This document shows positions 1 to 6,599 of a stretch of 12,741 nt of DNA, in pieces; the stretch's first letter is position 1; each line of letters opens with the position of its first letter. This DNA comes from Lachnospiraceae bacterium. GTDB lineage: Bacteria; Bacillota_A; Clostridia; Lachnospirales; Lachnospiraceae. The position numbers and the translations under genes were made by a program. Under the pieces are notes generated by a model, which was not told the origin of the DNA, did not search any database, and saw only the letters and a program-made list of their open reading frames with translations. The stretch covers positions 1 to 12,741 of the forward strand of contig VSNT01000115.1 of the NCBI GenBank assembly GCA_009774465.1, written 5' to 3'.

Positions 1-83
1 GGGTACAAAATTTGAATGCCGCTTGCAAAAGGTGAAACTCGTTTACAAAACGGGAGCCTCGGATTGCAATCGACCATTTTACA
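1..83. repeat. 20-bp periodic motif array at window edge, possible transposon end
   Basis: The motif T(A/G)CAAAA occurs at 4-10, 24-30 and 44-50, exactly 20 bp apart. A fourth, weaker copy (TTGCAAT, 64-70) is shifted by one base. The sequence between the copies is only loosely similar. Read on the minus strand, the block starts with TGTAAAATGG at position 83. Transposase-binding repeats of about 20 bp inside a TG...CA terminus are known from IS21-family and related elements, so this could be the end of an insertion sequence whose body lies left of the window. No coding region is visible here to confirm it. Confidence 0.35.
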
Positions 84-110
84 GGTATCATTTTGAAGCT
101 ATGGTCGATT
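68..110. repeat. 10-bp perfect inverted repeat
   Basis: AATCGACCAT (68-77) is the exact reverse complement of ATGGTCGATT (101-110), with a 23-nt loop. Similarity continues outward with a one-base offset (TTGCAAT versus CAATGCAG). No T-tract follows, so it is not a typical intrinsic terminator. It could be a mobile-element terminus or a structured upstream leader. No sigma-A promoter with good spacing could be found for the following gene. A TACAAT hexamer at 167-172 is a possible -10 without a convincing -35. Confidence 0.5.
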
Positions 111-205
111 CAATGCAGTTTAAGGGCGAATTGTAACAAAGCATCCATTTTTGATGATTGCTTTTGTACAATAATTTAACAAAGATGAAAAGGAGAAAAG
201 AAAAA

Positions 206-955
206 ATGAAAAAGAAATTATTATCAGTTATTTTGACAGTTGCAATGGTGGCAGCATTAACAGCCTGCGGAGGTAAGGAAACAGAAGCAACAGCTCCCGC
301 TGCGGAAGCAAGAACAGAAACGCAGGCTCCCGAAGAAGAGGCGCAGGCACCCGTAGAGGAAGCGGAAGATACTACAGAAGATACCACGGAAGATACTGCA
401 GATGGAATGGTATCTGATGAAAACTTTAAAATTCTTCAGGATAATTATGCTTTGGTAGTTGAATGCTATGATGCGGTATTGGAATTGTACAGCAGTGATG
501 AAATTGCAGCAAACGCTGATATTGAGGACGCAATGCTTTTGGCGGCCGAGGTGATTGATCAAATGGGAGAAATCACTCAGGATACCCTTACAGAGGAAGA
601 CGCGCAGACTTTAAACAGTGCGATGGAAGACATTCTTAATGGCCTTTCCGATGTAGTAGATGGAATGGAAACCACCGGTGATGCAGGCGAGATGGTATCT
701 GATGAAACCTTTGCTGCTCTTTCAGAAAATTATGGAATTCTGACAGAAGCTTATGATGTAGTGGCAGAGGCTTATAACAGTGATGCGGTTGAAGCCAATA
801 CAGAGATTGAAGATGCGTTAAACCAGGCATATGACATTATTGAGAAAATGGGAACAATCACACAGGACAGCATTACAGAAGAAGATGCGCTGACACTTAC
901 TGATGCAATGGTTGCAATTATCGAGGTTCTTGATACGGTTGTTGATGCAATGTAA
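206..955 (+). CDS. Acidic lipoprotein with two tandem 87-residue repeats
   Basis: I do not recognise the family. The 249-residue product starts with a lipoprotein signal (two lysines, hydrophobic core, lipobox LTAC with Cys21), so it should be anchored to the outer face of the membrane. A low-complexity Ala/Glu/Thr/Pro spacer (about 24-67) includes three EDTT/EDTA-type units. Two homologous repeats follow, residues 68-154 and 163-249, both starting MVSDE and ending in VVDGM or VVDAM, joined by an 8-residue linker. Both are predicted to be helical and very acidic, and share ITQD and TEEDA blocks. The ATG at 206 is chosen because AGGAG (191-195) lies 10 nt upstream and the signal peptide starts there. 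An upstream in-frame TTG at 158 has no such support. The gene stands alone, with a terminator-like hairpin after it. A binding or sensing role outside the membrane is possible, but no ligand can be inferred. Confidence 0.85.
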   Translation: MKKKLLSVILTVAMVAALTACGGKETEATAPAAEARTETQAPEEEAQAPVEEAEDTTEDTTEDTADGMVSDENFKILQDNYALVVECYDAVLELYSSDEIAANADIEDAMLLAAEVIDQMGEITQDTLTEEDAQTLNSAMEDILNGLSDVVDGMETTGDAGEMVSDETFAALSENYGILTEAYDVVAEAYNSDAVEANTEIEDALNQAYDIIEKMGTITQDSITEEDALTLTDAMVAIIEVLDTVVDAM

Positions 956-995
956 TTTTTAACATGGCACATTTATATAGCAGCAAAATTTAATA

Positions 996-1042
996 ACTCA
1001 AACTTCCTTACGCCAGGCGGTATGGGAAGTTTGAGTATTTTT
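996..1042 (+). terminator. Strong hairpin with T-tract between lipoprotein gene and SPFH operon
   Basis: A perfect 12-bp stem pairs ACTCAAACTTCC (996-1007) with GGAAGTTTGAGT (1025-1036). The 17-nt loop contains a small CGCC/GGCG inner pairing, and five T residues follow (1038-1042). This is a classic Rho-independent terminator. The next gene's ribosome binding site starts only 5 nt later, so the hairpin may also act as an attenuator in the leader of the operon. Confidence 0.8.
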
Positions 1043-1059
1043 AAACAGGGGGTTTTATT

Positions 1060-2376
1060 ATGGGACTTATCAAAGCAGGAATTGGTGCATTGGGGGGAAC
1101 GATGGCGGATCAGTGGAAAGAGTTTTTCTATTGTGATGCAATGGAAAAGGATGTCATGGTTACAAAGGGCAGGAAACGTACCAGCTCCCGGTCATCCAAC
1201 ACGAAAGGAAATGACAATATTATTTCCAATGGCAGTGTGATTGCTGTGGCTGACGGACAGTGCATGATGATTGTAGAGCAGGGGAAAATTGTGGAGGTGT
1301 GCGCGGAGCCCGGGGAGTTTACATATGACACGTCCTCAGAACCAAGTATTTTTGCAGGGAGCCTTGGCGAAAGCATAATAGCCACGTTTCAGACCGTGGG
1401 CAAACGATTTACTTTTGGCGGTGATACCGGAAAAGACCAGCGGGTATATTATTTCAATACCAAAGAGCTGGTGGATAATAAATTTGGAACGCCAAATCCA
1501 ATTCCATTCCGTGTGGTGGATTCCAAGCTTGGTCTGGATATAGATGTTTCTGTCCGCTGTTCAGGAGTTTATTCCTATAAAATTTCTGATCCACTGCTTT
1601 TTTATACCAATGTCTGCGGTAATGTAGAGCAGGATTACACACGTGATGAACTGGACAGACAGTTGAAGACGGAATTTATAAGCGCTCTTCAACCTGCATT
1701 TGGAAAGCTTTCTGACTTGGAGCTTCGTCCCAATCAGATTGTTTCTCATAATACAGACTTAGAGGCTGCAATGAATGCCGCCCTTTCTGCAAAGTGGGGG
1801 GAACTGCGGGGACTGAAAGTGGTCAGCATTGCCCTTGGCTCGGTTACGCTGCCGGAGGAAGATGCAGAGATGATCAAGCAGCTTCAGCGTACCGCTGTTT
1901 TACAGAATCCCAATATGGCAGGGGCAGCTTTGGCAGGCGCACAGGCAGATGCCATGAAAACAGCGGCAGGCAATACGGCAGGCGCCATGACAGGATTCAT
2001 GGGCATGGGGATGGCCATGAATACAGGCGGCATGAATGCACAGAATTTATTTGCTATGGGACAGCAGCAGGCATCGCCACAGCCGGCAGCAACACAGCAG
2101 GTATCCCGGCAGGCACAGGCTCAACAGGTATCTCAACAGGTACAGGCCCAGACTCAGCAGGCGCCCCAACAGGTCCAGCAGGCATCAGTGCAGCCGGCGA
2201 CGAAGCCAGGCAGTTGGATTTGTTCCTGCGGAACAGCCACAACAGGTAAATTCTGCCCGGAATGCGGTTCTCCCAAACCTGTAGAAAACAATGGATGGAC
2301 CTGCATCTGCGGAACGGTGAATAAGGGAAAATTCTGTCAGAACTGCGGGACAAAAAGGCCGGAGGGGAGGATTTAG
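1060..2376 (+). CDS. SPFH-domain protein with two C-terminal zinc ribbons (YdjI-like)
   Basis: The product has 438 residues. The N-terminal half (about 1-280) reads as the SPFH/virion-core-like domain of the Bacillus YdjI family, recognisable by the start (GLIKAGIGALGGTMADQWKE) and the GxFTYDTSSEPSIF segment. A Met/Ala/Gly-rich stretch (about 284-333) and a Gln-rich linker (335-379) follow, then two short zinc ribbons of the pattern CxC...CxxC (C388, C390, C399, C402 and C415, C417, C426, C429). There is no signal peptide or membrane helix, so it is probably a peripheral scaffold at the inner membrane face. In B. subtilis YdjI links PspA to the membrane, and a comparable envelope-stress role is inferred here. 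The ATG at 1060 has AGGGGG at 1047-1052. The stop codon directly touches the next gene's ATG, so the two are translationally coupled. Confidence 0.88.
   Translation: MGLIKAGIGALGGTMADQWKEFFYCDAMEKDVMVTKGRKRTSSRSSNTKGNDNIISNGSVIAVADGQCMMIVEQGKIVEVCAEPGEFTYDTSSEPSIFAGSLGESIIATFQTVGKRFTFGGDTGKDQRVYYFNTKELVDNKFGTPNPIPFRVVDSKLGLDIDVSVRCSGVYSYKISDPLLFYTNVCGNVEQDYTRDELDRQLKTEFISALQPAFGKLSDLELRPNQIVSHNTDLEAAMNAALSAKWGELRGLKVVSIALGSVTLPEEDAEMIKQLQRTAVLQNPNMAGAALAGAQADAMKTAAGNTAGAMTGFMGMGMAMNTGGMNAQNLFAMGQQQASPQPAATQQVSRQAQAQQVSQQVQAQTQQAPQQVQQASVQPATKPGSWICSCGTATTGKFCPECGSPKPVENNGWTCICGTVNKGKFCQNCGTKRPEGRI
2062..2196 (+). repeat. Gln-rich low-complexity coding repeat inside SPFH gene
   Basis: This stretch encodes residues 335-379 of the SPFH protein, dominated by Gln, Ala, Val, Ser and Pro. 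At the DNA level it is made of short recurring CAACAGGT and CAGGCA-type units. Such tracts can change length by slippage. It works as a flexible linker between the SPFH body and the zinc ribbons. Confidence 0.6.
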
Positions 2377-3462
2377 ATGGCGGCAATACAAGAATATAAA
2401 TGTCCATGCTGTGGCGGCGCTATTGCCTTTGACAGTATGATACAAAAAATGAAATGTCCTTTCTGCGATACGGAATTTGAAATGGAAACACTGGCAAGCT
2501 ACGACAGTGAGCTGAAAGATGAAACGGCAGATGATATGAGGTGGGAGACAGCCGCCGGAGACGAATGGCAGGATGGCGAGGCAGATAGTTTGCGTTCTTA
2601 TGTCTGCCATTCCTGCGGGGGTGAAATTGCATGTGATAAAAATACAGCGGCCACTTCCTGCCCTTTCTGCGGAAATCCTGTTGTGGTGATGGGAAATTTT
2701 TCCGGGGTGCTAAGGCCGGACTTTGTCATTCCATTTAAGTTAAATAAAAAAGCGGCAGAATCTGCGCTTAAGAAACATTATGACGGGAAGCGTTTGCTGC
2801 CGAAGGTGTTTAAATCCCAAAATCATATTGCCGAAGTAAAAGGGATATATGTTCCCTTCTGGCTGTTTGATACCGGCGCTGATGTAAATATGCATTATAA
2901 AGCAACTAAAATTCGAACCTGGAGCGACAACAGGTATAATTATACGGAAACCAGTTTCTTTTCAGTAAGCAGAGGCGGGAGCATTGGATTTGCAAATGTT
3001 CCTGTTGATGGCTCTTCGAAGATGCCGGACGATTTGATGGAATCAATTGAGCCTTTTCATATTTCAGAGGCGGTAGATTTCCAGACTGCTTATCTGGCCG
3101 GATATCTGGCTGAAAAATATGATGTGGATGCGAAGCAGAGTGTTCCGCGTGCCAATGAGCGGATTAAAAAAAGTGCAGAGGATGCCTTTGAAGCGACGGT
3201 GAAAGGATATGCAACAGTGACGAAAGAGGCAGGCAGTATCCGGCTGAAAAACGGTAAAGTAAAATATGCTCTTTTTCCGGTATGGATTTTGAACACGAAA
3301 TGGAAGGGAGAGAACTATCTTTTTGCAATGAATGGACAGACCGGAAAAATGGTGGGCGATCTGCCATTGGATAAGGCTGCGTACAGAAAATGGTTATTTG
3401 GTTTGACAGGTATTATAGGGGCGATTATATATGCTGCTTCTTACCTGATCTGGCTGCTGTAG
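2377..3462 (+). CDS. Tail-anchored double zinc-ribbon protein (YdjG-like)
   Basis: The product has 361 residues. It opens with two zinc-ribbon modules: C9/C12 with C27/C30 (CPCC and CPFC) and C77/C80 with C95/C98 (CHSC and CPFC), separated by an acidic linker rich in Asp and Glu. A long central domain (about 100-335) contains the KGIYVPFWLFD and YALFPVWILN segments typical of the TFIIB-zinc-ribbon/YdjG family. A single C-terminal hydrophobic helix (about 340-361) ends the protein, so the bulk should face the cytoplasm. In B. subtilis YdjG belongs to the pspA-ydjGHI membrane-stress operon. It starts directly after the SPFH stop codon (zero spacing), with GGAGGGGAGG placed inside the end of that gene. 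Database names such as helicase or replication protein for this family are not supported by any motif here. Confidence 0.85.
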   Translation: MAAIQEYKCPCCGGAIAFDSMIQKMKCPFCDTEFEMETLASYDSELKDETADDMRWETAAGDEWQDGEADSLRSYVCHSCGGEIACDKNTAATSCPFCGNPVVVMGNFSGVLRPDFVIPFKLNKKAAESALKKHYDGKRLLPKVFKSQNHIAEVKGIYVPFWLFDTGADVNMHYKATKIRTWSDNRYNYTETSFFSVSRGGSIGFANVPVDGSSKMPDDLMESIEPFHISEAVDFQTAYLAGYLAEKYDVDAKQSVPRANERIKKSAEDAFEATVKGYATVTKEAGSIRLKNGKVKYALFPVWILNTKWKGENYLFAMNGQTGKMVGDLPLDKAAYRKWLFGLTGIIGAIIYAASYLIWLL

Positions 3463-3475
3463 GGAGGTGCGGGCA

Positions 3476-4285
3476 ATGAAAAAGAGATTATCAGCTGTAT
3501 TTTTTGCGTTGTTTTTATTTATTGCTTCGGCAGTTCCCGTGTCTGCTGCAGGAGATCTGCCAAGACTTGTGGATGATGCTGATTTGCTTTCAGACAGTGA
3601 GGAAGCCGCTTTACAAAACCAATTAGATGAAATCAGTGAAAGACAGCGTGTAGACATTGTAGTGGTTACGGTTAATTCCCTTGAAGGAATGTCCGCTATG
3701 GAATATGCCGATGATTTTTATGACTATTATGGATACGGATTTGGAAATACAAGGGATGGTATACTTTTACTCATTTGTATGGAGGAAAGGGACTGGTACA
3801 TATCCACATGCGGTTATGGAATAACAGCGGTCACTGATGCCGGACTTGAATACATGTCTGAAGCATTCTTAAGCGATTTGAGCGATGGAAATTATGCGGC
3901 AGCATTTACAGTTTTTGCGGAGCTGTGTGATGATTTTATAAGGCAGGCGGATGCGGGGACGCCATATGATGTGGCTAATCTTCCCAGGGAGCCTTTTGGA
4001 GTATTCAGTAATCTTTTGATTGCATTGGGAATAGGTTTTGTTATATCATTAATTGCAACAGGGATTATGAAAAGCAAACTCAAGACGGTGTACAGTCAGT
4101 CGGCGGCGGACAATTACAGCATTGAAGGAAGTTTCCAGTTGACAAAAGAAAGAGATCTGTTTTTGTATAAGCATGTTGAACGCACTGAAAAGCCAAAAGA
4201 CAATGATTCGGGCAGTTCGGGCGGTTCCAGCACGCATACATCTTCCTCCGGCACAACCCACGGCGGTGGCGGCGGAAAATTTTAA
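3476..4285 (+). CDS. Secreted, membrane-anchored TPM-domain protein (YdjH-like)
   Basis: The product has 269 residues. A signal peptide is followed by a cleavage-like SAAG site near residue 24. The TPM (TLP18.3/Psb32/MOLO-1) domain spans about 28-160, with the recognisable LVDDADLLSDSEEAAL start, the VVVTVNSL strand, and GNTRDGILLLI followed by RDWYISTCGYG. One membrane helix lies at about 177-198, then a cytoplasmic tail ending in a Ser/Thr/Gly-rich segment (THGGGGGKF) common in this family. A GTG at 3467 is in frame, but the ATG at 3476 is preferred because AGGGAGG (3461-3467) is correctly placed for it and the signal peptide begins there. It is third in the operon, 13 nt after the zinc-ribbon gene, and corresponds to YdjH. 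Its extracytoplasmic domain could sense or stabilise the envelope; this is inference. Confidence 0.87.
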   Translation: MKKRLSAVFFALFLFIASAVPVSAAGDLPRLVDDADLLSDSEEAALQNQLDEISERQRVDIVVVTVNSLEGMSAMEYADDFYDYYGYGFGNTRDGILLLICMEERDWYISTCGYGITAVTDAGLEYMSEAFLSDLSDGNYAAAFTVFAELCDDFIRQADAGTPYDVANLPREPFGVFSNLLIALGIGFVISLIATGIMKSKLKTVYSQSAADNYSIEGSFQLTKERDLFLYKHVERTEKPKDNDSGSSGGSSTHTSSSGTTHGGGGGKF

Positions 4286-4381
4286 GGGCAGTTTCAACGA
4301 AAGCGGGTTGCTAATCCAGTAAATGATACGGAATTGTAATACAGGGAAGTTTTAGATAGGTGGAAGGACGTAAGGTACATT

Positions 4382-5188
4382 ATGAAAAAAATCAGATTTT
4401 TATTAGCGGGTTTACTGTGCATGAACATTTTGTTATCTGCAGGTACAATAGACTGTGTTAATGCCGCGGAGGTATCAAGTGCACAGGCTGAAAGTGCTTC
4501 CAATGATACCAGGCCGGATTATATCCTTTATGTGAACAGAGCTTTAAACTGCATTACCGTTAAACAGAAGAATCCAGATGGGACATTAACACCGGTCAAG
4601 GCAATGGTTTGTTCCTGCGGACGGGAGGGAAGCGAGACGCCGGAAGGCGTTTTCAAAACCTCTGCTTACTATGAGTGGCGTAAAATGGTGGATAGCACTT
4701 ATGGAAGATATGCAGTCCGCTTTAATGGGGGGATTCTCTTTCATTCCGTACCTTATATTGATGATTCACCGGATACTCTGGAATGGGAAGAATACAATAA
4801 GCTGGGAGAAAACGCTTCTTTAGGCTGCGTCAGATTGTCTGTGAAAGATGCAAAATGGATTTTTGATAATTGTAAACGGGGAACTGAAGTAGTGATTTAT
4901 TCTGACAGCGAAACTGCCGGAGAACTTGGAAAACCGTCGGCAATTAAAATAGAAGAAAGTTCTCCATATAGGACTTGGGATCCCACAGATGCTGATGTGA
5001 ATAACCCCTGGATAACCGGAAAAGTTGAATATGTCCCCTTTCAGGGAACAATTGACGAGTTCAATTATGTGGCCTATGCAGACAGGTATCCGGATTTGAG
5101 AGAGGCTTTCGGCTATGATAAAAACGCTTTGTATGAGCATTATATGAATTTGGGAATCAATGAAAAAAGGATTGGTGTTTATAATTAA
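4382..5188 (+). CDS. Exported L,D-transpeptidase (YkuD domain)
   Basis: The product has 268 residues. A signal peptide is seen with probable cleavage after VNA (about residue 28). The YkuD catalytic domain runs from about 46 to 175, with the active-site signature of the family: H121 in FHSVPY and C149 in ASLGCVRLS, with R151. The enzyme class makes 3-3 cross-links in peptidoglycan or attaches other groups to it, outside the membrane. The C-terminal region (about 225-265) holds a YADRYPDLREAFG...LYEHYMNLGI segment resembling a module seen in many Lachnospiraceae surface proteins. The gene lies 96 nt after the TPM gene with no terminator visible between, so it may be co-transcribed with the SPFH operon. 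I found no convincing promoter in that gap. A hairpin follows the gene. Confidence 0.9.
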   Translation: MKKIRFLLAGLLCMNILLSAGTIDCVNAAEVSSAQAESASNDTRPDYILYVNRALNCITVKQKNPDGTLTPVKAMVCSCGREGSETPEGVFKTSAYYEWRKMVDSTYGRYAVRFNGGILFHSVPYIDDSPDTLEWEEYNKLGENASLGCVRLSVKDAKWIFDNCKRGTEVVIYSDSETAGELGKPSAIKIEESSPYRTWDPTDADVNNPWITGKVEYVPFQGTIDEFNYVAYADRYPDLREAFGYDKNALYEHYMNLGINEKRIGVYN

Positions 5189-5218
5189 ATTTTTGTGAAA
5201 TCTTTGTATAAGCAGACC

Positions 5219-5256
5219 ATAAGGCGGCAGGGACAATCTCTGCTGCCTTATTGACT
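5219..5256 (+). terminator. Hairpin after the L,D-transpeptidase gene
   Basis: ATAAGGCGGCAG (5219-5230) pairs with CTGCTGCCTTAT (5240-5251), 12 bp with one G-U pair and a 9-nt loop. The following T-tract is poor (TTGACTTTC), so termination may be weak. Its right arm runs into the -35 element of the next promoter. Confidence 0.55.
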
Positions 5257-5279
5257 TTCAGGGTGGCTTCAATTATACT
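5251..5279 (+). promoter_or_regulatory. Sigma-A promoter of the TetR-ABC operon
   Basis: TTGACT (5251-5256) and TATACT (5274-5279) are separated by exactly 17 bp. Each hexamer has one mismatch to the sigma-A consensus. The operator palindrome begins at the last base of the -10 element. Confidence 0.8.
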
Positions 5280-5310
5280 TAAATCAAGTGATTTAAAACA
5301 AGTGATTTAA
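5279..5310. promoter_or_regulatory. TetR-type operator, palindrome plus direct half-copy
   Basis: TTAAATCA-AG-TGATTTAA (5279-5296) is a perfect 18-bp palindrome. CAAGTGATTTAA at 5285-5296 is repeated exactly at 5299-5310, a 14-bp period, which supplies an extra partial site. The position between the -10 element and the ribosome binding site (AGGAG within 5315-5320) is where a TetR-family repressor would block its own transcription. Binding by the adjacent regulator is inferred from this position. Confidence 0.75.
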
Positions 5311-5328
5311 TAAAAGGAGAAATAAAGT

Positions 5329-5910
5329 ATGCCACCAAAAGCAAAATTTACAAAAGCAGAAATTATTGAAGCCGCATTAAATATTGTCAGGACAGACGGA
5401 TATGAGGCTTTAACTTCCAGAGCATTAGGAACATACCTCGACAGCTCGGCAAGACCAATTTTTACTGTATTCAAAAATATGGAAGAAGTTCAGCAGGCTA
5501 TGATCGAAGCTGCTAAAGCTTTGTATAAAGATTATGTCAATAAAGGTTTAACAGCGGCGCACCCTTTCAAAGGCGTAGGTACACAATATATTCTTTTTTC
5601 TGTTAATGAGTCAAAGCTTTTTCAGCTCCTCTTTATGACGGAGCAAAAGCAAATTCCCGACTTATCAGGCGTACTTCCGCTGATAGATGAAAGTTATGAG
5701 CAAATTCTATTGTCAATCCAAGATGAATACAAAATTTGCAAGTCATCTGCGAAAAAGCTGTATCATCATCTTTGGATCTATACACACGGAATCGCATCGC
5801 TTTGTGCCACGAAAATGTGCCGCTTTACAGATGAAGAAATAAATACAATGATTACCGAGGTATTTATAAGCATTTTGAAAAAAATAAAGGAGGAAGAAAA
5901 TAATGATTAA
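5329..5910 (+). CDS. TetR/AcrR family transcriptional regulator
   Basis: The product has 193 residues, a usual length for the family. The N-terminal helix-turn-helix domain (about 8-52) shows TKAEIIEAALNIVRTDGYEALTSRAL followed by SSARPIFTVFKNMEEV, a pattern common in Firmicute TetR proteins. The C-terminal ligand domain (about 60-185) is helical and not assignable to a ligand. It is the first gene of a three-gene operon and overlaps the ABC ATPase gene by 8 nt. It very likely represses its own operon through the palindrome at 5279-5296. The inducing compound is unknown. Confidence 0.9.
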   Translation: MPPKAKFTKAEIIEAALNIVRTDGYEALTSRALGTYLDSSARPIFTVFKNMEEVQQAMIEAAKALYKDYVNKGLTAAHPFKGVGTQYILFSVNESKLFQLLFMTEQKQIPDLSGVLPLIDESYEQILLSIQDEYKICKSSAKKLYHHLWIYTHGIASLCATKMCRFTDEEINTMITEVFISILKKIKEEENND

Positions 5911-6595
5911 AGCGCGAAACATAATAAAATCATACGGAAACGGAGAAAGCCGATTTCAAGTATTAAAGGATATCAATCTTGATATTGAGGATAATGATTT
6001 TGTGGTCATTCTCGGTGCGTCGGGTTCAGGCAAGTCAACTTTTTTGAATGTAATTTCAGGTCTTGAGCGCCCTGACAGCGGCAAAGTGTTTTATGAGGAA
6101 AAGGATATTACAGCACTTTCTGATAGTGAAGTAACTTCATTTCGTAAGGAAAATGTCGGATTTATTTTTCAGCAGTATTATTTACTGCCCAATATGAACG
6201 TGGATAAAAATGTGAAAATGGGTGCTGACTTAGCAGATAACAAAGATTATAAAACCGTCATCGAGGCAGTTGGACTCGGCAAAAAACTACATAAATATCC
6301 CAGCGAGCTTTCAGGCGGCGAACAGCAAAGAGTGGCTGTTGCAAGAGCTTTGGCAAAGAGACCGAGAGTTTTATTTCTTGACGAACCAACAGGAGCATTA
6401 GACGAACAAACAGGACGACAGGTGCTTGATTATATCTGTAATCTTCAAAAGGAATATGCTTTTACAATCATATTGGTAACACATAATCTGAATATTGCGG
6501 AAATGGCTGACACGGTTATAAAAATGAACAGCGGAAAAATATCTGAAATTTACACAAATGAAACGAAAAAGACCGCTTATGAGATTGGATGGTGA
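5903..6595 (+). CDS. ABC transporter ATP-binding protein, MacB/LolD type
   Basis: The product has 230 residues. All nucleotide-binding motifs are present: Walker A GASGSGKST (38-46), Q-loop Q90, signature LSGGEQQR (136-143), Walker B VLFLDEPTGALD with D160 and E161, and the H-loop H194. The LDEPTGALD wording is typical of the ATPases that partner FtsX-like permeases (MacB, LolD, BceA and related). It overlaps the regulator gene upstream and sits 4 nt before the chosen start of the permease, so the two form a transporter or mechanotransmission pair. The short AGGAGG (5889-5894) precedes its start. Confidence 0.93.
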   Translation: MIKARNIIKSYGNGESRFQVLKDINLDIEDNDFVVILGASGSGKSTFLNVISGLERPDSGKVFYEEKDITALSDSEVTSFRKENVGFIFQQYYLLPNMNVDKNVKMGADLADNKDYKTVIEAVGLGKKLHKYPSELSGGEQQRVAVARALAKRPRVLFLDEPTGALDEQTGRQVLDYICNLQKEYAFTIILVTHNLNIAEMADTVIKMNSGKISEIYTNETKKTAYEIGW

Positions 6596-6599
6596 TGGT

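Noticed and set aside
1..50. CRISPR-like phased repeats at the left edge
   Set aside because: The repeated unit is only 7 bp with 13-bp variable parts, far too short for repeats and spacers, and no cas genes are near.
1794..2249. Plus-strand open frame of 151 codons inside the SPFH gene
   Set aside because: It is an out-of-frame reading of the Ala/Gly/Gln-rich repeat region. The SPFH frame has domain support and zinc-ribbon cysteines.
3467..3475. GTG start for the TPM protein
   Set aside because: The GTG lies at the end of the ribosome binding site itself; the ATG at 3476 has correct spacing and begins the signal peptide.
6558..6599. Longer permease start at 6558
   Set aside because: It would overlap the ATPase gene by 38 nt, lacks a ribosome binding site and adds a charged stretch before the first membrane helix.
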